Shown piece after piece: positions 7,462 to 15,690 of a DNA stretch of 23,883 bases. The stretch's first letter is position 1. Each line of letters begins with the position of its first letter. The notes beneath the pieces were generated by a model. It made no database searches. It saw nothing but the letters and a program-made list of their open reading frames with translations, and had not been told where the DNA came from. Source of the DNA: a virus. Made by a program: the position numbers and the translations under genes. The DNA lies in the IMG/VR virus record IMGVR_UViG_3300023192_000225, positions 1 to 23,883 of that record. One strand, written 5' to 3'.

Positions 7462-10400
7462 ATGCCTTTCTACATGGACATAGCCGAGCCTGCCCGGAAT
7501 AGAGCAACCAAGAAACTCCGGGCCCTGACTGCCGCGGAAGCAGACCCGTTTGGTGCGACACTTCCGCGTCAATTGACCGCGGCGGAAGCAGACCCATTCG
7601 GTACGACGGCACAACTTCCGTTGGCACCACCTCCTGACCTATCTACTATGGCCGGACGTATGGAGGCTTCACGTGCCTATCCGGCACAGCCCGAAGAGGG
7701 TAGTATCGCCGCTAGATTAGGACTAGAACGAAGGGATGCGTTGCCTCTGGCCCAGGAAGACCTCTTCTCCAAGACAGGACAGGCTGTTGCTGCTCTCGGC
7801 GAGAAGATAGGAAGAATCGAAGTAGGACAAGCTCAATTAGCAGGCATTGGTGCTTCTGCTAGTCCTGAAATGTATCTTCCAGGTGTCGATACGCAGAGAG
7901 AGCAAACACAAGAAGCTATAGAGTCCACAACAATGGCCAAGATGGCCCGTGGTGAACTTAGCGCCAGTGAAGGATGGGCGCAGTTAGGAGTAGATCTATC
8001 TAAATTGACTTGGTGGCAGCAAATCCTGATGGGGTTTGGTCCCACAGCCGCTATTCCTCTACCTATTCCAATAAAAGGGATGGGTGGTGTCCGTCAATTC
8101 AATAAATATACAAGTGACGTAACCGACTTATTGTCATCTGCCGTGTGGCGGGACGCTCCCCCTTCCGTCAAAGCTAAGATAAAGACCGGGATACAAGAAC
8201 AGGTAGGCGAGAGGATAGCCGAACAGGTAAGGCAGGCTGCTCCTGACCTAGCCCCCAACCGGGTAGCTGAGGTTGTCGATACCTTGATCGATGACTTTAT
8301 GAAGCCGGGGATGAAACCGGAAGAGTTCCAGCAACACGCAGACCTAGTGATAGACCGGGTCCAGGGATATGACCGTCTGCCTACCGCTAGACCCACTGTC
8401 CGACCTGACGCTGCACCAGTGCCTGCCCTGGAACCGGCACTACCCGTGGCGGCGGCTGTTCCTGAAGCAGCGGTAGTTGTTCCTAGAGCCGACGCAGTAC
8501 TGCCCCCTGCTCCTACCAGACCGGCGTTGCAACCAGGACAAGCCCCAGCAGCCGCTCCGTCCCCAGCCGCTCCATCCCCAGCAGCCGCTCCAGCTCCCGT
8601 AGCGGCGGCTCCTGAAGCAGCGGCCGCAGCTCGTAGTTATGTACAAGACCCTCCCACTTCAGCGGCGACTGAAGGAGTAACTCCTTGGGTAGTCGATAGT
8701 GCTCAAAGACAATTCCCCAAGCATCCTCCTGGTCCTTCTGTTGAAGCCGATGTATTTCATGGCACTACCCGACCAGCCGGTGCGTTAGAGGGCTTGCCAG
8801 CGATTGACGAAGCTAGTGAATTTGCTTTTGGTGGGATGCACTTTGGAACTGAACAAGCTGCTAAAGAAAGATTAGCGCTGCCGTCATTTGACCAACGAGG
8901 ACGACCAGATGCGCTACCTCAGAGGATAGTCCCAGTAAAAATACGGCTGGAGAAACCCTATGGTTCCATTGACAACCCTGTGGACGAAAATCAGCTTTGG
9001 AACCTAATCAATATCAGAGTTATTTTACCGGAGGATTTAGCGGCTGGTATCCCTTCTGCTCAAGCAAGAAGGCATCCATCTGGGATTGAGCAGTTAAGAG
9101 CAGAAGGCTTTGATGGTGTCGTATATAGGAACATCAACGAAGACCCTAACTCTATATCTTACCTCGTATTTGACCCTCAGAAATCTGTCGTTCCAGCAGC
9201 CGCTCCATCCCCAGCAAAAGAACAGGTTCGAGTCTTGGTTCCTGATGACCCATCGCAGTATGGACAACGTATATATGCCGGGGGTATAACGCAACCAAGC
9301 GGCGAGATAGTTCGCGGTACGCCTATCTCCCTTGATGACCCGGTAATTCCAGATACTGTCTACCACATGACCACTAATGCTCCTGCGGTTCGGGTATCTG
9401 GCATATTACGAGCATCTGGAGAAGGTGGACTCGGGGGCGCGAAACGCGATCAGATTGTATCTTTTACCATCAATCCCGACATTGCTTATCAATTAGTCGA
9501 TGATATGAAACTCTCCTCTGAGATTGCCCGTATGGGTAGAGGTGAGTGGAAGTCACCAGAACGCATAGCATCGTCACGCGAGATACTCGCACGATTGACC
9601 GAGAATATGCAAAGTGAGGGATGGACATCCAGCGGGTTCAGTCGCTTTGTTGATGACCCAGAAGTATCCTTTCTTTACGGTAACTATACTCCTACTGAGT
9701 GGCTGAACCAATATTTCAGCTATCGAGAATCTGCAACCACAAAGTTAGGTGCGAAGAAACGAAACCCGTTATTGTTTACCGATGTTGAGACTTTAGCAAG
9801 AGTAAACCCCGATAATATAGCCGTTATTGAGGTGCCCAAATCGTCACTACGTACTGGGGCGATGGTCACTGATTTAGATTTAACGAACCCCTACGGATTG
9901 CAAGAGATCCGCATCTACGGTGATGTGCCGGTTTCCCCTGAAACAGTTCCGCCCCCAGCAGCGGAAGTGCCTGGGCCACCAGCCGCTCTAGGTCAGCCAC
10001 CGATGACTGCGTTGCCCCCGGCCGGGCCGCCGCCGCCCGTAGCTCCTACTGCTGCGGCTGCTGCGCCACCACCGCCGCCCAGAGGGCCGGAAGTCTTTGA
10101 GACAGGGTTGGACCCTGAACAGCCGCCAACTCCGTTCATGCCGGCTAAAGTCCAAGACAACCTTGATTTAGCCAAGCTTCAGATTGACCTAACCACGGGC
10201 AAGAAGAGGCAGATTAGGATAGGCGCCCTATCTCCCATCCAGAAGTGGCAGAATGTCCAGTTGACCATCCGTCCTACAGGTCAGACCCTGAACAAAATAC
10301 CTGGGATCAGCCGGTTCCAGTCGGAATTCTTCCCGAAGTACCGCATGACCCCCAAGTTACATAGGGCGTGGGTGGCATACGGTATCACGGATTCGGAACT

Positions 10401-13400
10401 CCGGGGACAGATGTACTTATCTCGGGCAGGGCTGTTCGTAGAACTTAAATCTGCATTCGGTGAGGATGCACTGAAAGGATGGCAGCCCCCTATCCCCGCT
10501 ACAGGCAGTTTCCAACATCTGGCGCAGTTATATACCCCTGAGGAGGGTCCGGTATACCTTGTCCCGTTTATTGGACCAGAATCTGCAAGAGAGTCTTTCT
10601 CCGGTACGTTGTTCGATATTGCTACACGCCCAAGCATGTATCAGTTAGATGACGCACAGAGGGCCGCATTAGAAACCTGGCGTTCTCACCAAGATGACTT
10701 CATGGACATCATCATCGCGGGGTACGGCGTCAATGTTGAGAAGTATGCGATCCCAGAGGGCGGGGTATTCCTTTCCAATATCGATGTTGGCGAGGACTCG
10801 ATTGCTGCTTCAACGACTGTTTATCAGAAAGTTACACTAGGTAGCAGGAAACGCCGGATATTTGATACGGCCGTAGACCGGTTACATGAGAATCCAGATT
10901 TCATACCTGAGACAAACATCGAAGTCTTGCAGACTGGGATGGACAACGCGAAAGCTCACTGGGCCGCACAGGAAACATTCAAACTCGGCAATGGTGGTAT
11001 CTCCAAGATAGAACTCATGGAGATGGGGCACCCGGAACTGGTAGCCGCTAGAGAAGCTACTATCCGTCAGGTGAACAGCCTGAAAGGGCGCATAAATACA
11101 GCAGAAAGACAGGTAGGTGCGACTCAGAGTGAACTAAACCTACTTGCGACCCGGATAAAGAACTTAGATAGCAGGATTGATAGATTAGATAAGATCATAG
11201 TAGACCTTGACGCAGAATACGGCCCGATGCTGTCTCACCTTTCAGGCGAACTGTACTCGCTCAAAACGGTGCTTAGTGAAACTCAAGGACGGGGCGAGAT
11301 ACTGGTAGAGCGCGGTATTGGCCTAGTTGAAAAAGATAAAGACCTGATAGCGCAACTTGACGTTGCGACCAACAAATTAGATGACCTACGAGATGGATAT
11401 ACCGCCGCAGCACCCACCATCCGTGTCTATGGTAAGAGGATTAATTATGAACTAGTCAAAGAGGGGGGTCTGTTCCAGTACTTCCCAGAGACAGATATCA
11501 ATGGTGTCAAGGTCGCTAAAGCCGCCAACGAACTGGTCAAGGCTGGAAATAATCCGTTTGTGAGATTCGCCAATAACGTTCAGCAGACCGTACTCGCTGC
11601 CGACTTGTCACCGCTGATGGCGATCCAGGGGCATCTGGCGGTTATAGCCAACCCGAAACAGGTCATCTACAAACTGGTGGGCGCTGGCAAGGGCAGTATC
11701 CAGTCCAGAGATACCCTTCATATCTTCCGTGAAGACACGATGCTTAAAGTGATCGAAGAGAACTGGGAGGATGCCCAAGACCTATCAAGGTATATAGGTA
11801 TGCCGTTCATCGGTAACACACCGGAAGAGTTTGCCGGCGGTTTCTTGAAGTACCTAAAAGGCACCATTGGCGGCAAGGAATACAGCTATACCAAACTTAA
11901 CGATGCAATGTTTGCTCTTGTATTACGGAACATGCTGACGGGATATCAGACCAATATGAAGATGCTGGCTACTGGTGGGATAACAGGAGAAGAGGCAAAG
12001 ATAGCCTCGGCATTGGTGGTCACTGACTATCTGCCCCTGGTCAACTGGCGGTTGGCCGGCCTATCTACTGCCCAATATAACGCCAGACGGGCTGCGGTGA
12101 CTTCCGCGTCTTTCATCGTCAAGACTGCGGAACTGATTACCTCGATAACCACTGCTCTTGTGAAACTAGGGACGAAACAGACGTTATCAGCCCAAGAACG
12201 GCTGTCACTCCGCATCGGCATGAATATGTACGCGGTGGTTACTACAGTGGCTTTGACCACGGCTGTCATAGATGCATTGATCAACGATGAAGACCCCGTG
12301 CAGGCAGGGTTGAATGCCGTAAATCCAACCCATCCTGACTGGTGGACGGTGTCGTTAGCTTTTACCCATGTACCGGAAATCGAAAACCAGAGGGTTCCCC
12401 TCGGCGGTCCGTTCCGGTCTATGGCTAAGATGATTGCCCCACGAAATGTCAGTTGGTCACCTATCCAGGTTCCATTTGCCAGACTACCCCAGTGGTCCTC
12501 GAACCGCGTTGGTCCTCTGTGGCAGACCGTTAGAAGCCTTGGAACGGACCGAGACTTTTACGGTTATAAGATCTACAAGGGCGGTGGGGCAGAAAGGTTC
12601 ATCCGTGGAGTTTTATTCGCTCTTGAAGGTGTGCTACCTCTTGGACCGGGAACGCTTGCTGGAGGACTAAGACGGGGTTCCAGTCTCCTTGAGAGTCTCC
12701 CTGATGCTACCTGGCAGTTCTTCGGCGCGAACCCACGGGAAGACAGCGCATGGCAGCAACGGAATAAGAGTGCGGCCTGGTGGGCTGAGTCTGAGAACCT
12801 AAACTATGACGTAGGTGGGTATAAAGACCTCCGGGGCTGGGACCGGAAACGCTACGATGATACCGTTCTGGGCGCACTCGATGCCGAAGCCGTGTATCAG
12901 AAAGTAAAGAAGGACGCTGAAGTAGGCCAGATATCTTGGGCTATGGACCTATTGGACTCTATGAACGCACAGCGGGAGGCTGAAGAAGCCCAAACGCGTG
13001 ACGACCAGAGATTGGACAATTTCTTTGATCCTACTATTGTCAGCACTGATCCCCGTGTGTCGCTCAATCCGAAAGACTGGAAACAGCAACGAAAAGAAAG
13101 AGCATTAAAACTACGGGCTACGAAGAAAACCATCTTCTACGAGCCTGAAGAGAAGAAGTGGCTGCCCACATTCGAGTTCGATGAGGAAGAGCCTACCGAT
13201 AGGTTCTTCGAGAAGATGGCCTCGATAATGAACGATGCCAACCTAGACCGGATGGATGAGAAAGCCTGGGAAGACCTGGACCAGTGGGTATCAGAGCAGT
13301 CACAGGAAGACCAGGAATACATCGAGATGGACGCCTATGGCGGGGCGCTGACGGACAAGGTACAGGAATACTACGATGACCTTGAGAAGCTAGAAGAGTA

Positions 13401-13857
13401 CTTCGAGATCGAGGAAGAGTACATCGCTACAAAGTCGCCAAGGATACAGAATCTATGGGAACAATATCGGCATACAAACAATCAGTCGCGAAATGAAAGT
13501 TTCTTATGGCGGCCGCTGGAAACAACGATAGAAGGACTGGCATTAAGTCTTAAATCTTATCGTCGGGGGAACTTCACGGTAGACCGTTTATTAGCCAAAT
13601 GGGACTACAGTGGCAGAGCAGCTCATCCAGACAATAGGCGGGAATTTAGAAGGATACCGACAAGGCCGGACTTCTATACATCAGAGGAGGGGGCTTCTCA
13701 GGGATTGCCCACTCAGAGAGAGCCTGCTCAGAGAGAACCTACTCCATCCAACGATTTATTTGAAGGTTTATTTGGTGAGTCTAGAGACACTGCACCAAGC
13801 CCTCAATCACCTCAAACCGAAGACTTATTTGAGGGCTTATTTGCCGGTGCTAGATAG
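7462..13857 (+). CDS. Giant polyvalent-type virion protein with two ART-like domains
   Basis: 2131 residues in one uninterrupted frame. Order: duplicated LTAAEADPFG peptide (22-49); helical region to ~305; Pro/Ala linker (310-395); ADP-ribosyltransferase-like domain 1 (about 425-577: VFHGTT, GGMHFGTEQAAKERL, GFDGVVYRN, YLVFDPQKSV); ART-like domain 2 (about 630-825: VYHMTTNAP, GGLGG, VSFTINPDIAYQL, LQEIRIYGDVPV); Pro/Ala linker (826-895); large conserved region; coiled coil (1193-1312); GLSTAQYNARRAAVTSASF block with hydrophobic helices (1547-1606), resembling LPD38-type regions of polyvalent proteins; acidic region (1890-1990); DLFEGLF twice (2098, 2121). Polyvalent proteins are typically packaged and delivered into the host, where such enzyme domains may counter defences. 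ATG 7462 abuts the preceding TAG. Catalysis is unproven. Confidence 0.75.
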   Translation: MPFYMDIAEPARNRATKKLRALTAAEADPFGATLPRQLTAAEADPFGTTAQLPLAPPPDLSTMAGRMEASRAYPAQPEEGSIAARLGLERRDALPLAQEDLFSKTGQAVAALGEKIGRIEVGQAQLAGIGASASPEMYLPGVDTQREQTQEAIESTTMAKMARGELSASEGWAQLGVDLSKLTWWQQILMGFGPTAAIPLPIPIKGMGGVRQFNKYTSDVTDLLSSAVWRDAPPSVKAKIKTGIQEQVGERIAEQVRQAAPDLAPNRVAEVVDTLIDDFMKPGMKPEEFQQHADLVIDRVQGYDRLPTARPTVRPDAAPVPALEPALPVAAAVPEAAVVVPRADAVLPPAPTRPALQPGQAPAAAPSPAAPSPAAAPAPVAAAPEAAAAARSYVQDPPTSAATEGVTPWVVDSAQRQFPKHPPGPSVEADVFHGTTRPAGALEGLPAIDEASEFAFGGMHFGTEQAAKERLALPSFDQRGRPDALPQRIVPVKIRLEKPYGSIDNPVDENQLWNLINIRVILPEDLAAGIPSAQARRHPSGIEQLRAEGFDGVVYRNINEDPNSISYLVFDPQKSVVPAAAPSPAKEQVRVLVPDDPSQYGQRIYAGGITQPSGEIVRGTPISLDDPVIPDTVYHMTTNAPAVRVSGILRASGEGGLGGAKRDQIVSFTINPDIAYQLVDDMKLSSEIARMGRGEWKSPERIASSREILARLTENMQSEGWTSSGFSRFVDDPEVSFLYGNYTPTEWLNQYFSYRESATTKLGAKKRNPLLFTDVETLARVNPDNIAVIEVPKSSLRTGAMVTDLDLTNPYGLQEIRIYGDVPVSPETVPPPAAEVPGPPAALGQPPMTALPPAGPPPPVAPTAAAAAPPPPPRGPEVFETGLDPEQPPTPFMPAKVQDNLDLAKLQIDLTTGKKRQIRIGALSPIQKWQNVQLTIRPTGQTLNKIPGISRFQSEFFPKYRMTPKLHRAWVAYGITDSELRGQMYLSRAGLFVELKSAFGEDALKGWQPPIPATGSFQHLAQLYTPEEGPVYLVPFIGPESARESFSGTLFDIATRPSMYQLDDAQRAALETWRSHQDDFMDIIIAGYGVNVEKYAIPEGGVFLSNIDVGEDSIAASTTVYQKVTLGSRKRRIFDTAVDRLHENPDFIPETNIEVLQTGMDNAKAHWAAQETFKLGNGGISKIELMEMGHPELVAAREATIRQVNSLKGRINTAERQVGATQSELNLLATRIKNLDSRIDRLDKIIVDLDAEYGPMLSHLSGELYSLKTVLSETQGRGEILVERGIGLVEKDKDLIAQLDVATNKLDDLRDGYTAAAPTIRVYGKRINYELVKEGGLFQYFPETDINGVKVAKAANELVKAGNNPFVRFANNVQQTVLAADLSPLMAIQGHLAVIANPKQVIYKLVGAGKGSIQSRDTLHIFREDTMLKVIEENWEDAQDLSRYIGMPFIGNTPEEFAGGFLKYLKGTIGGKEYSYTKLNDAMFALVLRNMLTGYQTNMKMLATGGITGEEAKIASALVVTDYLPLVNWRLAGLSTAQYNARRAAVTSASFIVKTAELITSITTALVKLGTKQTLSAQERLSLRIGMNMYAVVTTVALTTAVIDALINDEDPVQAGLNAVNPTHPDWWTVSLAFTHVPEIENQRVPLGGPFRSMAKMIAPRNVSWSPIQVPFARLPQWSSNRVGPLWQTVRSLGTDRDFYGYKIYKGGGAERFIRGVLFALEGVLPLGPGTLAGGLRRGSSLLESLPDATWQFFGANPREDSAWQQRNKSAAWWAESENLNYDVGGYKDLRGWDRKRYDDTVLGALDAEAVYQKVKKDAEVGQISWAMDLLDSMNAQREAEEAQTRDDQRLDNFFDPTIVSTDPRVSLNPKDWKQQRKERALKLRATKKTIFYEPEEKKWLPTFEFDEEEPTDRFFEKMASIMNDANLDRMDEKAWEDLDQWVSEQSQEDQEYIEMDAYGGALTDKVQEYYDDLEKLEEYFEIEEEYIATKSPRIQNLWEQYRHTNNQSRNESFLWRPLETTIEGLALSLKSYRRGNFTVDRLLAKWDYSGRAAHPDNRREFRRIPTRPDFYTSEEGASQGLPTQREPAQREPTPSNDLFEGLFGESRDTAPSPQSPQTEDLFEGLFAGAR
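7525..7608 (+). repeat. 48-bp period in-frame duplication at the N-terminus
   Basis: Residues 22-33 and 38-49 of the giant protein both read LTAAEADPFG followed by a small residue and Thr. At DNA level the units start at 7525 and 7573, a 48-bp period, and differ mainly at third positions. Synonymous divergence with protein conservation suggests selection on the peptide. Confidence 0.7.
13753..13842 (+). repeat. Repeated DLFEGLF C-terminal motif
   Basis: The codons for DLFEGLF occur at 13753-13773 and 13822-13842, in the last 35 residues of the giant protein. Each is followed by a small residue (Gly or Ala), and the two are separated by a disordered, Ser/Pro-rich spacer. The DNA copies differ at synonymous positions. 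It resembles a short docking peptide rather than a folded domain. Confidence 0.7.
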
Positions 13858-13874
13858 CTTTCGTATAAACGGTA

Positions 13875-13911
13875 TATAATGCATTGACAAATGTGCATTC
13901 TTCCATATAAA
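13875..13911 (+). promoter_or_regulatory. Promoter-like region before the scaffold and capsid genes
   Basis: The only gap between 7462 and 15469 longer than a few dozen bases (13858-13922). It holds TATAAT at 13875-13880 and, separately, TTGACA at 13884-13889 with a 16-bp spacer to TATAAA at 13906-13911, a near-consensus sigma70 pair. The second pair would start transcription near 13918, inside the AGGAGGG ribosome binding site, so it would give an almost leaderless message. The first -10 would leave a normal leader but has no clear -35. AATGCA (13878-13883) and TGCATT (13894-13899) form an inverted repeat around the TTGACA and could be an operator. Confidence 0.5.
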
Positions 13912-13922
13912 TAGGAGGGACT

Positions 13923-14261
13923 GTGACAACCGAAAACTCTGATGTGGTCACTCTACCCGATGAAGTATCCTCGGGAGACAACCCACAAGATGAAGTAGTC
14001 GATTGGGAAAAACGGGCTAAAGAAGCAGAGGGGAAAGCCGAGAAGGCCGAAAACGACCTGAAGGCGCAGAGAGGGCGACGGAACAGGCAGCAAGAACAGA
14101 ACGACTTGGTATTGCAACTGAGTAACCAGCAGCGGATAACAGACCGCAAGCTTGACGCATTGATGCAAGCTATGGGGACCGGCGATACCGATACCCTGCC
14201 AGAACAACTCACCTCGATACAGAGCGATCAGGCCAACCTCTTCAGACATCACCAGAACTAG
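13923..14261 (+). CDS. Scaffold-like protein, N-terminal part
   Basis: 112 residues from GTG 13923, preceded by AGGAGGG. The first 26 residues are acidic; residues 27-75 are a charged Ala/Glu/Lys/Arg coiled coil (EKRAKEAEGKAEKAENDLKA); then QQRITDRKLDALMQAMG. Location directly before the capsid gene and composition are typical of capsid scaffolding proteins, which assemble the prohead and then leave or are cleaved. The frame stops at TAG 14259-14261, but the frame one base back reads SPELAEVRTMWTDAHN straight into the next ORF, so this is probably the 5' half of a split or frameshifted scaffold. Alternatively, two coupled genes. Confidence 0.65.
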   Translation: MTTENSDVVTLPDEVSSGDNPQDEVVDWEKRAKEAEGKAEKAENDLKAQRGRRNRQQEQNDLVLQLSNQQRITDRKLDALMQAMGTGDTDTLPEQLTSIQSDQANLFRHHQN

Positions 14262-14275
14262 CCGAGGTCCGCACC

Positions 14276-14572
14276 ATGTGGACTGACGCGCACAACAGGA
14301 AGGACGAAAGGGGTCTACAGGCAGCAGTGACCGAAGCAGGGAAAGTCATGCGCCTAGTCGAGCGGGGTAAACGTCCCGCTGCGCCGGCAGAACCGGCAAC
14401 GACTGAAGACTCCGGTGCATTCGATCTCGATACAGGTCCGGCTGCGGGTGGCAGTGGTATGTCCGATCAGCGGTGGCTGGACACAGTCTACGGCTCCGAG
14501 GAATATACCCCTACTGCGGCCGACCATAAAAAAGCAAAATCTATTCTTGACCGCTTGAATGCAGGAAATTAA
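14276..14572 (+). CDS. Scaffold-like protein, C-terminal part or separate small protein
   Basis: 98 residues from ATG 14276, with GAGG at 14264-14267 as a possible ribosome binding site. The N-terminal half is helical (NRKDERGLQAAVTEAGKVMRLVERGKR), the middle is Pro/Ala/Thr-rich and disordered, and the C-terminus WLDTVYGSEEYTPTAADHKKAKSI is helical. The frame is already open upstream from 14156 and looks coding (TSPELAEVRTMW), so the ATG may be internal to a longer scaffold fused to the preceding ORF. A basic C-terminal helix is usual for scaffold binding to capsid protein. Confidence 0.65.
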   Translation: MWTDAHNRKDERGLQAAVTEAGKVMRLVERGKRPAAPAEPATTEDSGAFDLDTGPAAGGSGMSDQRWLDTVYGSEEYTPTAADHKKAKSILDRLNAGN

Positions 14573-14584
14573 GGAGAATCAACG

Positions 14585-15469
14585 ATGGCAGCAGGCGATA
14601 CGACTACCCAGTCACTGGCTGACAGTCTGCCTACAGTTATTGCGTCCGCTCGTCAGGTCCGCGAACAAGAGGGTGTTGTCCCTAACCTAGTGGACAAAGT
14701 CACTCTTGGCGAAGGGACTGGCGTCTCATGGAACGAAGTGTCTATGGCGCAATTGACTGCTCAGACGATCACCGAGACAACTCGTCTCGACAACCCACAG
14801 CAGATGTCCGATACGTTGCTGACGATCACTCCCACGGTGGTAGGTATCCATACCCTCATCACTGACCGAGTGGCAGCGCGTATCAGCAAGACTGCCTACG
14901 CAAGGGTAGGCGCTCTGGCACAGAATGCTATCCAGAGGAAGAAGGACGAAGACGGGCTGACCGCCATTGATGGTGCGTCCCTGACTATCGGTTCTTCTGG
15001 TTCGGCTCTGACAACGGGGCATATTGCTGCCGCTGTCTCCCGTATTTCCTCTGACTCTGACGAGCCTGGTAACCCGCCTTACCGTGCGGTCCTACATGGC
15101 TTCCAGATCAAAGACCTGTATGATGCGATTTCATCAATCTCTAGTGGGAATCCTCCCACGCAGGGTCTGACCGATGGTCTGTCCGCTCGGGTCTTCCAAG
15201 AAGGTTTCCATGGCCGCATCCACAACTGCGAGATCTATGAAGATGGAAACATCGACGCTTCCAGCAACAGCGCTAAGGGCGGTATCTTCGCGCAGGAAGC
15301 ACTGATTCTTGTCCAAGGACGTTCCCCGCGCACGGAGACTCGCAGAGAGCCTCATATCGGCGGCGGTTCCACCAGCGTATTCCTTTACGACGAGTACGCC
15401 TACGGTGAGCGCTCTGCCGGGAACTGGCTCTTTGAAGTTGAAACCGACGCGACACTCCCAACCACCTAA
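14585..15469 (+). CDS. Major capsid protein, HK97 fold
   Basis: 294 residues. ATG 14585 follows AAGGAG at 14571-14576. Recognised by position after scaffold and by phage capsid family patterns: an N-arm (QVREQEGVVPNLVDKV), E-loop-like GTGVSWNEVSMAQLTAQTIT, a spine helix DRVAARISKTAYARVGALAQNAIQRK written here only in part as ARVGALAQNAIQRKKDEDG (near 115-135), P-domain PPYRAVLHGFQIKDLYDAIS, and a C-terminal VFLYDEYAYGERSAGNW. It forms the icosahedral shell. The length is short but within the range for this family. I see no fused protease or decoration domain. The stop TAA overlaps the next ATG. Confidence 0.88.
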   Translation: MAAGDTTTQSLADSLPTVIASARQVREQEGVVPNLVDKVTLGEGTGVSWNEVSMAQLTAQTITETTRLDNPQQMSDTLLTITPTVVGIHTLITDRVAARISKTAYARVGALAQNAIQRKKDEDGLTAIDGASLTIGSSGSALTTGHIAAAVSRISSDSDEPGNPPYRAVLHGFQIKDLYDAISSISSGNPPTQGLTDGLSARVFQEGFHGRIHNCEIYEDGNIDASSNSAKGGIFAQEALILVQGRSPRTETRREPHIGGGSTSVFLYDEYAYGERSAGNWLFEVETDATLPTT

Positions 15470-15690
15470 TGAATGTCCGGCGCACCATCTGGTCTGAGGC
15501 TCATGGCCCCATACCTAAAGGGTGGGTCGTTCACAATTTGAATGGTCAACCTGGGGATGTGCGGCTAGAGAACCTAGCCGCCGTCCCTAGGGATAGTATC
15601 TTTCTGGCAGTGGCTCCCTACAGGGTGCGAATACGAAACTTAGAGCTACAGCTCAAACAAGTAGGTGAATACAATGGCTCAATCTGGTGA
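15469..15690 (+). CDS. Compact HNH endonuclease-like protein
   Basis: 73 residues. SEAHGPIPKGWVVHNLNG, then QPGDVRLENLAAVPRD, match the core of HNH_3-type homing nucleases, which reads HxxNGxPxDNRxENL. His22, Asn25 and Asn35 occupy the HNH positions, although the usual double His is reduced to His-Asn. The rest (FLAVAPYRVRIRNLELQLKQ) is a helix that may contact DNA. The start overlaps the capsid stop (TAATG) and the end overlaps the next gene by 17 nt, so it is embedded in the structural operon. The site of action is unknown; it could be a homing endonuclease or a packaging-associated nuclease, and the altered HN pair may mean reduced activity. Confidence 0.65.
   Translation: MNVRRTIWSEAHGPIPKGWVVHNLNGQPGDVRLENLAAVPRDSIFLAVAPYRVRIRNLELQLKQVGEYNGSIW

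Noticed and set aside
9993-10175. Gly/Ala-rich minus-strand ORF
   Set aside because: Antisense of the Pro/Ala linker of the giant protein; low-complexity artefact.
13850-14252. Minus-strand ORFs of about 100-120 codons opposite the scaffold
   Set aside because: Cys/Ser/Leu-rich antisense shadows covering the promoter-like spacer; no family resemblance.
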